DNA of 64,000 nucleotides from Oopsacas minuta (GCA_024704765.1 JAKMXF010000336.1:1-64000); one strand, 5' to 3'; shown: positions 11,191-23,163, counted from the stretch's first letter. The notes: generated from the letters alone by a model not told the origin. Made by a program: numbers and translations.

Positions 11191-13154
11191 ATTTACTATT
11201 GCTAATATGAAAGGGAAGACAGTATTATGTAGCTAATAATGGCTAGTACCTGTACACAAATTACTATTTATCCGATTTGAAAAATCAAACACATAAACTC
11301 AAAACAATACAATTTGTAATCCAACCTTTATTAATCGAGCTTAATACTAATTAGAAAATTTTTACATCACGAGTCAGATCACACTAACATGTTTATTACG
11401 CCTACTTTCAGTTTTTTAATCGATAGAATTACAATGTAAACATCATTCATTCATTCAAACTTGTGATATACCATATACGTATACCTTTACTGATCAATGA
11501 ATTTCAATCCCTAGCGTTTATTAAAACGGGCACTTATAACAGACCGGCGCTTATTCGGGGAAATACTATAATCAAATCAGGATAGCAATTCTATAGCACC
11601 GATAAACTTCCGAGATATGACATCATCGGGAGAATCATTTTGTGCTGTACCTCGGTGGTTGACGTATCTAAGAAGTAGCCCCTATACGCGGTAAATTTAC
11701 TGTATATGTATTACTAATAGTTATTAAAACTGTTTAACCGAGGAAGACGTTTTGGTTTAGGAATCCATGTGTCTACCATCTAAAATCAAAATCCAAAATG
11801 TTAAATTAAATCGAAGGATTCGAATTGTGGAATCCACAGATCTGCTTGAGGATTTTGAATGTTCGATGCTACGAGTTTATCAAAATATCCTGCAAAATCC
11901 TTTTATGCCAGCATCAAGATAGGTTCGGGTAAACTCCTGGTAAACCTCTTGCCTCGGCTGATGGAGATTTCTGGGTGCCTAAATGATATTATCAAAATAC
12001 AATTAATCTGTATATATGTATGTATGAATATGCTTGTATGTTCGGAAATTATAGGAGAAACTGAAAGACACCCATGGCTGATTATTAGCATACAGGAGTA
12101 TTTGGGCCTGGCTCGGACACATTTGAGTCTTTGACGAAAGTTCACACTTATGACAAAACTATGACGTAATTGTAACTTTATAGATTTTGAAAAATCACAT
12201 TATCCACCACTGATTGGGAAGTATAATTGATAGAAACTTGAAATTTGAATCACAAGCACTCAGTAATATGTAGATGTGACGTCACGATTTTGACAAATGC
12301 CAACTCATCATGGAGTTATTACGTCATCATAACTGTACAAAAATCAGAATTTTCCGATATTGTAATGCCTGAGGCACAAAATGCCAAGATTACTAACCAA
12401 AAGGACCATCTCCAGTCACCGCAAAAGACAATAAATGTAATTTGGATGTAGCAAGGATAATGTAATCTTAAAATTGCTTCTATATTATGAACTCAAGGCA
12501 CGAAATTCTGAGTATACCCTGTCGCTTAGTGACCAACAACACTAACAAATTTGCTGTTCAATAATTCTACTAACCTGAGGCATTAAGCCGTCGCGTATGG
12601 CTTTGCAAGAGAAGCGCCTTGTCTATACATTATATCACAAATAATCAATAAATATGTGGATATATTCGAATGTACATATATACATATGGGTAGCCGGAAT
12701 TTGTCCTACAAACAGTTTTATACAACCTTGTCCTACATTAATCTAGATATAGGAATTCGTCCAACAACCAATTTCGGAACTTGTCCTCTAAGATATTGTT
12801 CATAGGAATCTGTCCTGTGTTGTACGTATTGCTTGAAAAGCAAGATATAGTAGTAATTTGAAATTCATCACAGTTGTATAGAGGTGACCTTTATGAATAC
12901 AAGAGAAGTTACTGATGAATAAGATAATACAGGGCAGTAAGAAATAATCGAAGGAACTTGTCAAAGGTGGAGTTTATGAGCGTATATAGATGTGACCTTA
13001 AGAGACATGTTTAGTGTCAATAACTAAGAGCTCATAATGGTGGCTCCTGGTGTAGGGCAGGTGACAACTATACAGATGACATTATAATAAGAAATGGTAG
13101 AGATCTTTTTAGTAGCCGCTAAGTCCAGCCAAGAGGAGGTCGTTCAATGTTGAG
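11191..13154. other. Gene-free stretch with possible pogo ends
   Basis: No coding trace. Two GC-rich segments that look like right ends of pogo/Tc1-type elements lie upstream of the transposase: CGCTTATTCGGGGAAATACTATA near 11549 and CCCCTATACGCGGTAAATTTACTGTA near 11680. No matching left end was found, so the element's limits are unknown. The frames at 11859-12134 and 12245-12451 have no recognisable content. Confidence 0.35.
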
Positions 13155-13670
13155 ATCCATATTAATTTAATTACAACGAGCTTTTGGCTATTCGCTTTGC
13201 GGTTAACTCGGCTCATTGCACCTCGAGGTATCCATTATTCTCCAAATTGACTGCCCCTTCGAGTATTATAATATAGATATACGTAGATGGTATACATATT
13301 ATTGAGTTATTTTGTAATATACAATAAATTAACATATGAGAAACCTGAAAATGCGAAGTTTAGATTCAGCGTACTTAGTTACCTCTGGGTAGCCGTTTAG
13401 AGCAAGCCTGTAAGTATATTTTGAGATATGGATAATTTTTTTACTTTATATTCATAAAAACAACAATAAATTTACATATGATTAATCCAAAAGTGTGAAA
13501 TTCAGATTCTGCATTTTTCATATATTTAGTGAGTTTATTGAATTTTATTTACTTCCTTGATAAACACGATTAATACATAATTATGTGATTATTTCAAAAT
13601 TGCATACCGTAATTCTTTCCTTGGCAACGGAGAAACAAACAAAAAACAATTGAGATTAAATAATATATAT
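13155..13670 (+). repeat. Hairpin-rich repeat family, copy 1
   Basis: Begins with a diverged version of the family's leading segment (GAGC-TTTTGGCTATTCGCTTTGCGG...CTCGGCTCATTGCACCTCGAGGTATCC) and ends near GGCAACGGAGAAACAAACAAA. Other copies are at 47585-48205, 53990-54230, 54850-55660 and 59645-60055, with part of the right half inverted at 14340-14640. The leading segment contains short self-complementary motifs such as GAGCC-TTT-GGCTC and GGCGCA-T-TGCGCC in better copies. Confidence 0.7.
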
Positions 13671-14339
13671 CAGTGGCGTCGCATTGCTTCAAAAAGTGCT
13701 CCGACTAGATATAGAAACAAATCTTAGTTGTATGGCCCAATAAATGTAGAGTTAAAACATTGGGAAGTAATTAATAAACTTATAAAGTGTTCTCATAGTA
13801 GAGACACTAGATTACATGTCATATTTTGAAAACGTACCAAAAACAGTTACTCAGTGTTCAGTGCTCGAAAATTGATTTGCCAAATCAATTGCTACTTGGG
13901 AAATCGGAAATATATAACGATTTACAAGGTCAGAAAATTATTTCCATACTATGGATAAAATAGTGCGATGCAATAATTTATCAAAACAAGAAAAGTCATG
14001 GTCCGGCTAAAAGCCTACGAGCAAATTCTGTCCAAAAAAGGTCCGCCAAAGCCGACCTACTCCCACGCCTATGTATATTATATAATATTTAATGTAACAA
14101 AATGACAAGTTAGAGCATATATGTGCATAATCAAACTGACCGTTAGCTAAATCTTAACACCTTCAAAATGTATCTCTTAAGTGGTAAATTGTGGCCGATA
14201 TAATGGAAATTGGAGTTTGTACTATGTCCAGAAATGAATTATTTGGGTTGAGGAACAACCTTAGAAAGTGCGAAAATATACATTAGTAAATCTCAATTGC
14301 TCATTGTCTGTCTGTTGTACCTAGTCAAGGGAAGATTTA

Positions 14340-14640
14340 CGGTATGCAATTTTGAATGTAGCATAACTATGTATTTACCCTGTTATCAAGGAAGTAAATA
14401 GAATTCAATAAAACTTCACCAAATATATCGAACATGCTGAATCCGATGGCTACTAAGTGTTCACAACAGCGCATTCGTTTTATGTGAAAATGAATCAAGC
14501 CTTTATCTACTATATCAACTGCGCTAACTCTGATTATTATTGTACAATCTTGACATCTTCTAAACCTCACCACCTTAGATACAAGGGTATTGAGTAATCC
14601 AAATATTGAAAACACAACAAGTTCTCATTTTCAGTGCTTC
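14340..14640 (-). repeat. Hairpin-rich repeat family, inverted partial copy
   Basis: The segment from ATGCAATTTTGAA (14344) through AAGGAAGTAAATAGAATTCAATAAAAC to AACATGCTGAATCCGA matches, in reverse, the right half of the copy at 13155-13670. It also matches 55235-55345. No coding content. Confidence 0.6.
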
Positions 14641-14655
14641 ATAAATATTCCGGAC

Positions 14656-14717
14656 CAGAGACGTAGCTAGGGCCGCGCAAAGGGTGTGGCATGTGCCGCG
14701 CCCTGGCTACGCCTCTG
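14656..14717. mobile_element. Minimal 62-bp hAT-like hairpin element
   Basis: CAGAGACGTAGCTAGGG and CCCTGGCTACGCCTCTG are near-perfect inverted ends separated by only 28 bases. Flanking 8-mers TTCCGGAC and TTTCGAAC agree at 6 of 8 positions, the size expected for a hAT duplication. The ends resemble the CAGTGGCGTAGCTA end of the hAT at 17165, so this may be a terminal-repeat-only derivative. Confidence 0.7.
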
Positions 14718-14743
14718 TTTCGAACACAAGGCCACATATAATA

Positions 14744-15358
14744 ACACTGTACAACAAATTTTCATTTTGGAAAAAAAACGAGAGCCTGATTAGGTCTCTA
14801 TAGTCAGTTAGGATCTCTTGATTCCGAATATGAATACAGATTTGCTCAATCACGCACCAATTTTATAGAATTCAACTAATAAATTGTGAAAATTGTATGT
14901 ATTACCAAAGAATTTCTGCCTAAATCTCAACAACTCATGTAAAACTTGTGAGGAGTTGTATTTTTGTGGTTATGCTGAATTCATTATTACAAGAAATAGC
15001 TCTGTATTGGCTAAACTTTGTATTTATATGGTATTTTAAGATATTTTGTGATTTTTCTCATTTTTTGTATTGTGATTCAGATTTCGTTGGTAAATGACCA
15101 ATTTTTTTCCTCGTTGTAGTATATATTTGCTCTAAATACGATGTAGTTTAATAATCTTCACTGGTTTTACATGGCTAGATGATATTTCGAAAAACTTTTG
15201 CAGATTGTTGTAATTTCCCATTTTGTATGTTGAATTCTATAAAATTGGAGCGTGATGGGGCAAATCTGTATTCATATTCGGAATTAGATCCTAATTGACT
15301 ATAGAGACCTAACCAGGTTGTCGTATTTTTCAAACATGAAAATTTGTTGTACAGTGTA
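14744..15358. repeat. Foldback element 4 (arms about 130 bp)
   Basis: Left arm 14744-14878 and right arm 15227-15358 pair. Examples are ACACTGTACAACAAATTTTCAT against ATGAAAATTTGTTGTACAGTGT, and TAGGTCTCTATAGTCA against TGACTATAGAGACCTA. The spacer is about 350 bp and non-coding. The frame at 15175-15402 is a shadow of the arm. Confidence 0.85.
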
Positions 15359-15903
15359 ATCCCGAAGATTGGCTCCTCGTCATCTCTAATACTTTTGACC
15401 ATTCAAAAATGACGCTATTTCTACATTTTGGAGCAAGAGGTGCTCTAGAAATCGCTATTCATACCTCTAATCCATGTCTATGGGATAAAGGATTATTAGA
15501 TATTACGTATTTTTGAATAGCTTGGGTAGTACTATAGCCATGAATTCATGCCCTCTGATAATTCCCCGTCCTTCCTTAAATGAAAATCTTGGTGACGTTC
15601 CTGTATATTTTCTATATAATGAGGCATTGATCATCCGAATCAAATATACATACATTGCACTTCTTACTTATTCCTAGCTCAGAAAATGTAGTTTAAAGTC
15701 AATGTATTTCTTGATTCATGAATATCGTAATAAATTACAGATAAAATGTTGGCCATACAATGTAAGTCATCACAAACTTATGATTACATTACTTTGTAAA
15801 AACGATTTAGTATTTAATTAATCGCATAATAGAAAGAATCTTTATCAGGATTACGAATGAGGAATGATAACTAGAAAACTTAGAATAATACCAAGATTCA
15901 TTG
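15359..15903. other. Gene-free stretch 3' of COPS2
   Basis: AT-rich sequence downstream of the COPS2 terminal exon. I see nothing else in it. Confidence 0.5.
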
Positions 15904-15909
15904 TTTATT
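15904..15909 (-). promoter_or_regulatory. Polyadenylation signal of COPS2
   Basis: TTTATT on the plus strand reads AATAAA on the gene's strand, about 55 bases after the TGA. It is the only canonical signal close to the stop. Confidence 0.7.
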
Positions 15910-15964
15910 CCCCTTTGAATAATTTTATATAAAATAAAGTACAACAAGAAACGCCCAACAATTT

Positions 15965-16830
15965 TCAGTTGATTCGATTCAGAATTCCATCTTGAATATT
16001 CTTAACCTCCTCTACCCATTTATTCAACGATTTATATCGGAAACATTTTTGAGATTCCCGTTCGAGGTATAAGATTTGGTTGACCTGATCTATCTGACCC
16101 TTGATAGACAAATCTAGGATACAAGAAACCAACAGAGACTCAACTTCATTGTTAGTAATACATAATTCTTCTGAAATAAACGGAATATGTATACGCGTAT
16201 AGGGGCATATTAATTTTTTCAAAACTTCAGTGCGAATATTTCTAAGCAAATCTTCTATGTGTTCTCGAATAAAGAGATCTTCCATAATTGTCTTATGATT
16301 GTTTTTAAGAATATTTTCAAACTGTTTGATTTCACCGCTTTGATATGCTTGCACCAGATTCGTCATCGCAAGAATTTCTTGCTCTTGTTTGTAGGGCTTA
16401 GCTTCTTGAGAATCAAAGGGATTTATATCTGATTTCATTAACATGTTAGCAAGGACAACATATTTTAAACAAGTTGTTCGACGAGGACTTCCAGATTCAT
16501 CATAATTCTTAAATGCCTCGAAAAAATCAATATGTGCCTTCTCAAATTGTCCAGCTCGCAAATGCATCTTGCCACCACATTCCCTAATAACTCCCATAAT
16601 TAGAGGATGTGGTATAGCGGATTTAATGTTCAGAGATTGCTGGTAAAGAGCTTTAAGTTTTTTGTGATCTTTTTGTTCAGTATACATTTGTATTTCCAAA
16701 GCATATATTTCAAGCAGCTGTGTACCCTTCTTCAAATCTTCTTCCCCTTCTTCAGTTTGGCAAGCTTGCCTCAGTTGTTTCAATACACGTGTGAGACGAG
16801 TGAAATCACCTTGATCAAAGTATAGCTTTC
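15965..16830 (-). CDS. COPS2: COP9 signalosome subunit 2, terminal exon
   Basis: CSN2 is a scaffold subunit of the COP9 signalosome, which removes NEDD8 from cullin ubiquitin ligases in nucleus and cytoplasm. The exon starts at 16830 directly after a pyrimidine-rich acceptor (CCTTTTATAG) in phase 2 and encodes about 288 residues. It aligns from memory with roughly residues 150-443 of vertebrate CSN2. Near-identical stretches include [20 protein letters not shown]-like, [20 protein letters not shown] and [29 protein letters not shown] leads into the C-terminal PCI/winged-helix region. There are no stops or frameshifts, so selection has kept it. The upstream exons are not recognisable before the hAT inserted at 17165 or elsewhere in the window. 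The gene may be split by that insertion or simply continue outside. Confidence 0.95.
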
Positions 16831-17164
16831 CTATAAAAGGAAAGAGTTTATAGAAACACGAAGATCTAAATACACGGACGTGACACTCTCACATCACGGT
16901 AAAGCACAATGGCAAAATAGGCGGAAATAGAGATTTTTTGATATGTTTAAACCTAGAAATTATACAGGTGATATCTGAGATGCTATGATAGATTGAGGCA
17001 CTACCATAAAAGCAAATAATATAATTAATTTTATTCATGTTTAAATTGATAATGAAAATGAAAATATAATGAGAATGTAGCCAACTTCTTGAGTCTCACT
17101 TTAGATGGCTGAAGATTGACAAACAAGGTCGGATATTGTATATTTTAAGGATGATCGATGCAGT
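16831..17164. other. Intron sequence upstream of the COPS2 exon
   Basis: Begins with the acceptor of the COPS2 terminal exon (read on the minus strand). No further COPS2 exon is visible before the hAT end at 17165. Confidence 0.5.
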
Positions 17165-19118
17165 CAGTGGCGTAGCTAAGCACGGGCCTGTGCCCGGGAA
17201 ATAAATATTCTGTCTGCACGCTCACATCATTTCATCCCTAATAATGTTACATTACATATATCAATTCCTCTTACGTTTTAACCTAATTTACTATTCTACG
17301 ATTTATTATATTTAGTAATTAGCATATATGTCTCGAAAATTTAACATTACCAACAGCTCGCAGCTAACTTTGTTTGCCACCTACAAGAGAATAAAGCTAA
17401 CTTCTGCAGATGGTAAGGATATTACCTATGATAATATTGACCATTCTCGGGAAGCACAAGAGCCTGACTTCGTGCCTCCATGTGATACTAGTAATCTTGT
17501 CAGTTCTGATCCAATTGATAAAACAACGCTACCCAGTAGGGCACCAACACAAAAATCAATTTCACCTGAAACTCCCAATGTCAAGCTTCATCCACCTTTA
17601 GATATTGCTCAAGGGCCAAATGATAAGCCGATTCAGCCCAGCGGACATACTTGCCGATTTCCTTCAACATTAGTGGGAACCAAGAAAAGACAATTCAATC
17701 CAGAATGGTTTGTCACTTTACTTGGTTGGAAAACTCAGTAAAAGAGACGCTGGTTTCTCCTAAACAGACATAATATTAAGAGTATCGTCGAAGTTATACT
17801 CTGGTGTAGTCGCCTTGAAATTGCCTTCCGAGGACATGATGAATCCGAAAATTCACTGAACAAAGGAAAGTTTTTGAGGTACTGCAAGTTATTGGCAATC
17901 ATGACCCAATTATCCAACATAGATTAGAACATGGCCCACAAAATGCAACTTATCGTTGACCAGAAGTTCAGAATTTGTTATTGAATATCATGGGTGACAT
18001 ACTTAGAATAACAATTGGGATAGTGTACTAAAAGCGAACTTCTTTTCGTTGCTTGCAGATCAATCAAAAGATGAAAGCAAGAAGGAACAACTGGCTATTA
18101 TTGTTAGGTACGTTGATGACAAAGCAAACATTCACGAGAGATTCCTTACTTTCGTGGACGCAATTAGTCTAACTGCTGAGAGTTTGACAACTTACTTCAT
18201 ATCCACTCTCAGTAAGCATGGGTTGGATCGTTCCTGCATCGTATCTCAAGGAAATGATGGAGCTGCTGTGATGAGTGGAAACTGTCACGGTGTGCAGCAG
18301 CGAATGAAAGAAATAAATCCCTGTGCAAATACATCCATTGCTATGCACACAAACTAAACTTAGTTCTCGTTGACTACGGAAAGATTCAATTCGCTTGCAA
18401 TTTTTTCTTATTGCTTGAGGCTCTCTATGTATTCATTTCTTCCTCTAAAGCACATACCGATCTTCGTGTCAATGCAAAAGGAGATTCACCCAGAGAAGTA
18501 AGTACGTCAGCTACCAAAGCTATCAGATACAAGATGGACGCAGGCAATCTTCTGTTAATGCGATTTGCCACACTTATGATTCGTTGATTGCTACCTTGGA
18601 AGAAGTTTCTGGTGGAATAAATCGAGATGATGCTGTTAAGGCAATAGGCCTTCTTCTTCAGATCAAAAGTCTTAAGTTTTTGCTATTACTCATCTTGTTG
18701 ATAGAATACTGACCTGCACTAAGAGTTCATCAGACTATCTGCAGTCTCCACAAGTTAATTTGGCTTACGCAACTGATTTAGTTTCATCAACAGTGTCAAC
18801 ACTCGGATATTTTCGTACCGATGAAGAACGGGAGAAGATATTCAGATATTCTGAGAACGTAGCCAGATCCAATAATATAGATATTACAAAGTATCAGGAA
18901 CCAAACAGAGACGACTTCCTCAACACTTGAAAGGTTTCACAGTCTTTGCACCTACTAGAACAAGGGAATCCCTTTCAAACATTCAGCAATATAAAGTTAA
19001 TCTCTATTTTCCTATATTGGACACCTTCCTGGAAGAGCTAAATCGTCGTTTTAGTAAAGGAAGCACAGACATTATGATGGCAATACATTCATTTCATCCG
19101 CAATCAGAATACTCTATG
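17165..19118 (+). mobile_element. hAT element (ZMYM-type), right side lost
   Basis: The left end CAGTGGCGTAGCTAAGCAC at 17165 is a hAT-type terminus with an inner small hairpin (GGGCC-TGT-GCCC). The transposase trace (17328-19118) runs into a single N at 19119, where the sequence changes to a 118-bp segment also found at the edge of the gap at 28411. The right end is therefore missing, probably at a contig join. Confidence 0.75.
17328..19118 (+). pseudogene. ZMYM/TTF-type hAT transposase pseudogene
   Basis: Opens at 17328 with a Ser/Thr/Pro-rich N-terminus and RQFNPEWF, the start of the TTF-type zinc finger of ZMYM-like hAT proteins, where the frame is lost. The catalytic region resumes at 18049-18357 with RYVDD (family RYVD), FVDAISLTAESL, and QGNDGAAVMSG, whose Asp is the second catalytic position. 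A third trace, in more than one frame, continues through LLLEALYVFISSSKAH (18411), SGGINRDDAVKAIGLL (18609) and LKGFTVFAPTRT (18927). At least three frameshifts and several stops; inactive. Confidence 0.85.
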
Positions 19119-19119
19119 N
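19119..19119. other. Single-N contig join
   Basis: One ambiguous base separating a hAT coding trace that stops abruptly from the 118-bp segment duplicated at 28293-28410. Confidence 0.85.
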
Positions 19120-19237
19120 GGGATTCATTTCATTCATATATTTAACCGACTTATGGCATCGCCAAAGAAAACATTTGTGATTTTTCGAAAGTATAGCGTT
19201 GGTAGATTACAATAATGTTATCAGAATTGTAAATGTG
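19120..19237. repeat. 118-bp exact duplicate, copy 1
   Basis: Reads identically to 28293-28410 at every base as far as I can compare. This copy follows a single N; the other precedes a 242-base gap. No coding content recognised. Confidence 0.9.
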
Positions 19238-20209
19238 TGATGACTTAGCATTAATGTTTTGAGTAACTTTGCATTCATATCAAATATAATATGTTGTTCG
19301 ACCGGCTTCTCATTATTATTTTGAAACAAAAGTTTTCTTCTACATACTATTGAGGCCTGGTGGACTATGTGTTTAAAATTTCTTTTACAATATTCATTAC
19401 TCTTTGAAATATTATATTTTGAAAATTCAATGAAGAAGTTAGACTAGGGTCACTTCAGTCACTAATTTGACTCACTTATACTCATCAGATCTAAATGAAA
19501 TTAGTATCATTGGAAAGAGTAAAGTTGAACGTCCTAAGCAATATGTCTTGATTTTAAATCCTTCACTTTTTCGCTACTTTTTTGGTGAAAACTTTCAGTC
19601 TCATAACTTCCAGAATTCACCCACCTAAAATTCAGAATTCGATTCTGAAAATATATATGCATACTATGGTAATATGGACGTTTATGAAAATTCAATTTCA
19701 TTAAAATATTGAAAGCTCGCGAGCTAGAGGAATTCAAGTTTCAAGGCGGGAGTGAGAGTGGTAGGGGATGAATCATTTTCTACATAAAGTATGGTCAGTT
19801 CAAACTCATGTTTCTTACCCTAAATCCGACTGAATTTCAATTAGTTTAATGCTAATCGATAGTTGAGACATAGGCGTTTATAACAATATCGATATTTTCG
19901 TGAAACACTACAAATACTCATCAGCAACAGCCTACAAAATCGATAAATTCTCAGGTTTTTTGTGTATTACGAATTCTAACTTTGAGATAAATTCTTGAAG
20001 TTATTTCTCTTCAGAACACCTTCCAAATTTATAGATACCTTCTTTCGTATCTTATAATTCAATTTCTTTACAAATAACAGGGGTCGTTAGTACATTTTTA
20101 TGATTTTTAGATTTACTTATATTCTGTTTTATCTCAATTTTCTTCAGTTGCCTCACTATTCTTATTGTGTTTTAAGAATAATATTGCATAGACTATACTC
20201 GTAAGATTA
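19238..20209. other. Gene-free stretch
   Basis: AT-rich, no coding trace or element ends recognised. Confidence 0.45.
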
Positions 20210-20210
20210 T

Positions 20211-20606
20211 ACAGGGTGTCTCAAAATTATTGCGGTGTTGTATAATACTCAATAACTTTAGAATTAATATACTTTGATAAAGTTATATTTGCCAATATAT
20301 TTCCCTGACAATTCTATACATTTCTGAACGCGCATTGGCATCCCTAAGTATAATCTTTCTAAAATATCAGGGTCGATTGATGACCAAGCATTTTTTAGCA
20401 TCTTTTCCAAATCTTTAACGTTGACAGCAGGCTTCATCTTGTCAATCTTATCTTGAACGATTGACCAAATATTCTCTATTGGGTTGAGATCCGGAGAGTT
20501 GCCTGGCCACTTCTGTTTCTCCCAGAACCCAGGTAAGTTCTGTCTGCACCAGTCTTGAGTCTTTCTAGCTGTATGACCCGGAGTTCCATCCTGCATAAAT
20601 ATCGCT
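20211..20606 (-). pseudogene. Tc1-like transposase, C-terminal fragment
   Basis: A 110-residue open frame (20264-20596, minus) shows the second DDE motif region QDGTPGHTARKT and the third motif NSPDLNPIENIW with its catalytic Glu. The 3' inverted terminal end ACAGGGTGTCTCAAAATTATT lies at 20211, preceded by T, consistent with TA insertion. The N-terminal half is absent because the sequence hits a single N at 20607 and continues as unrelated DNA. A fragment at a contig join rather than a proven biological truncation. Confidence 0.85.
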
Positions 20607-20744
20607 TNGTTAATTAAAAATTTGACTTGTCCAGTGAAATGTACGGGGTCGATTTCATATATAAGTATAATACAAATATTATCGATTTGAAGTTACAATT
20701 TGGCTAATCCCTCATTTTCGCCTTTTTGCCACACTGTGTACTGC

Positions 20745-21704
20745 GTATCATTCACAACCTAACGCATTGGTTGAAGCTCATAATAAGATTTTATAACGGT
20801 AACACATAGTATTAACTATACCTTCAGTAATGTAAGTAGTGGTTTTCAATTAGCAAAATTGCGAGCTCATTTTTCATCAGGATACCGAGTGGCCAAATAA
20901 ACTACAACCTGCAGGTCTATCTCCTAATGTACATAAAAAGCAAGCAACTCAATACAGGCCTTTCCAGTTAATTTATGGTCGTGACTTTGGTCATCTGTCT
21001 CTTTTACGAATACTAAATTTACGTTCGCAAGATAAAATTGAGGAAGAAAACAGTGATGAAGAACAGCTAGAGCTATCTAAATTTGAGAAATCATAAATCA
21101 CTTTCGAAGACACTACTGACTGGGTATCAGATTTACAACACCTCAGAAGCCTCCAACGCGAAGATGCTAAAACAAACATAACTATCCAACAGAGTGAACA
21201 GAAAGTATCAAATGACAAAAGAGTTCAAACAACCACGTAAGCAGTGTATTATTTTCATTTGATCCTGTGTTATTTGTATAGATGTAATGTAATCCTCTAG
21301 CTGTTTATCTAAATATGTCGATCTTTTTCTCGTACTGGATAGAACAAAGGAAAAGATAATGCCTGGTACTAATGATAAGCTGCTTTATAAAGGACCATTC
21401 CAAGTTACCTATGTAGCAGCCAGCCATTTAATCACAATTGTTAATGATAAAACAGTAAAATTTCCTGCGCATTTGTCAAGGAAATATTATTCCAAAGAAC
21501 GTGCGGTAAATCAATAAATATATATGTATAGTTGATTCTGTATAGTAGAGACATGTTCGCTGTTCCGATAAAGCAGAGTCAACTATGCTTGATTGTACTT
21601 ATATAGACTGATGATAGTCTTCCAAAGGCGGCATCCATCACTACTCCAAAACGAAAGGGTCAGAAGAGACTAAATAATGTAGAAACCAGGAAAATGAGGA
21701 TATG
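20745..21704 (+). pseudogene. Integrase-type transposase/retroelement remnant
   Basis: RNase H-fold integrase, as in Ty3/Gypsy retroelements and Ginger-type DNA transposons. Visible pieces in order: YHSQPNALVEAHNKIL (about 20748), whose Glu fits the third catalytic residue; TQYRPFQLIYGRDFG (about 20949); an acidic linker; VDLFLVLDRTKEK (about 21318); and a GPY/F-like module, LLYKGPFQVTYV (about 21381). A basic tail PKRKGQKRL ends at TGA 21702. GTAAGC at 21237 and GTAAAT at 21507 are followed by plausible acceptors, so short introns are possible. The frame is broken by stops at about 20796 and 21096, and the first half of the integrase is missing. No LTRs or terminal repeats found. Confidence 0.72.
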
Positions 21705-22251
21705 AAATGCAAACTTTTCAAGATAATTTGTTCTTTTTCGAGTTTTTTAATTCACTCGATGACGTAATATCCGATTAAGAGTGAATTTTGATGACTGAAA
21801 GTGGTTTTTGAAAGAATAATTGAACTCTAACATTACATATTCAGATCGATAACAAAACTTGAGCCATACTAAGAAAATTGTAGTAATGTGGCCTATGATA
21901 TATTTTACATAGTGTAACTATGATGATGAGAATAAGGACACTTATGGTGTCCTAAAGAAAACATAGTAGAATGAATCATTTCTTTTAAATGTAAGAATAT
22001 CAAGTTATTCTGATTCATCAGCTTTAGTAAAATAACTTCAATGTATTATGAAAATTACTAGGATCAAGTAATAAAACACATTATGTAGAACACTTTCATG
22101 TCAAAGTTGCATGAAGAATTAACTATCTCTCCTGGGAGGAACATAACATCCAACACTATTATAGAATATTTTTTGAAAGATTGCAGTCCAACTAAAATGG
22201 CAAATTATAATCTCTAGCTCAATCTTTGTGTTTCTACACATTTTGTTTTTA
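21705..22251. other. Gene-free stretch
   Basis: AT-rich, no coding trace recognised between the integrase tail and the exon-like piece at 22252. Confidence 0.4.
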
Positions 22252-22381
22252 ATAGTTCTTTGTTAAGCGTGAAGAAATTCTTGATCACCTACTTGAATGG
22301 ACAAGAACAGCATACAGTGATATGTGCTCTAAACAGCCATTAAACCCTATAGACTATGTTCATCACGTTTTATACGCAACT
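22252..22381 (+). pseudogene. Exon-like fragment, unknown product
   Basis: Open segment bounded by TTTTTAATAG on the left and GTAAGT on the right, as for an internal exon. It encodes about 43 residues including REEILDHLLEWTRTAYSDMC. I do not recognise the family. It could belong to the OTU-containing gene just downstream. Confidence 0.35.
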
Positions 22382-22559
22382 GTAAGTTCTATTACATAAT
22401 TCATTAAATAATGTACCGTCCGCCATCCCAATTTCAAGAAAATTTTGTTGAGAATCACGTAATTAATTTTAGGTGGACAAATATTAATATATATCAGTAG
22501 GTGATAGAGTATCTAGAGGACAAAATACTGATAGCGTACAGAACAGGATATAGTCCACC

Positions 22560-23163
22560 TTATAGAATTCACCATCCAATTTTTCCTAAAAGAAGGACCT
22601 TACTATTGTCCACCAAATCTTGGGTGGCTCAGATTTAAGTGTACACAATTTCGTATTGAATTCGAGACTACATTGTACCAACCTACTATATGAGGGAGAG
22701 GAATCAAAGAATGTTGTACCATCAGCACAGCTATCAATTGAAGGAGATGATAATTGCTTGTCCCGAACCTTTTCTGCTATACTGATAGGAAAACAATGTA
22801 GTTACGCAAAGATTCGTGCTGAAATTTGTCGATACATTATAACACAGGAGCAAGCTTTCTCGCTATTTAGAGACAAAGTTCGACTCAAATTCACCTGCTG
22901 AGTATATGAAGATGTCAGACATGGACGAAGGCTCGAAATGGGGCACTGATATAAAAATAGGAGCTTTTTGCTGCATGCTTAATGTAGATATCTTTGTATC
23001 AATTCCCCAAGATGCCATCCTGAAGAACTAAGTCCAATCAACATGGTTCAGACACCACTCCAGACAAGATGTCTACACAATCCCATCGCTCTATTTGATC
23101 AACAGAGGAAATGTCTACGAACCCGTCCTTGATTTAATAGAGTCGTTATCCATCATATTCTAA
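22560..23163 (+). pseudogene. OTU-like cysteine protease remnant, catalytic His replaced
   Basis: OTU proteases cleave ubiquitin chains; some transposable elements carry them. The frame contains IEGDDNCLSRTF, matching the DGNCLFRA-type nucleophile motif with Cys at 22755-22757. After a frameshift near 22880 it continues SPAEYMKMSD, KWGTDIKIGAFC and LNVDIFVSIP in the family order. A TAA at about 23029 then interrupts the frame, which goes on to LYLINRGNVYEPVL near 23091. The family motif there is normally NHYEPV, so the catalytic His is Val (GTC, 23113-23115). One frameshift, one stop and a lost catalytic residue make it inactive. It lies 850 bases after the integrase remnant on the same strand. 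Confidence 0.75.

Noticed and set aside
11859-12145. Overlapping 80-91-residue frames on both strands
   Set aside because: No family motif, low complexity, and mutually antisense; no support for coding.
12660-12840. Repeated TTTGTCCTA / TTGTCCTC motifs
   Set aside because: Irregular spacing and no consistent unit; not reported as a tandem repeat or CRISPR-like array.
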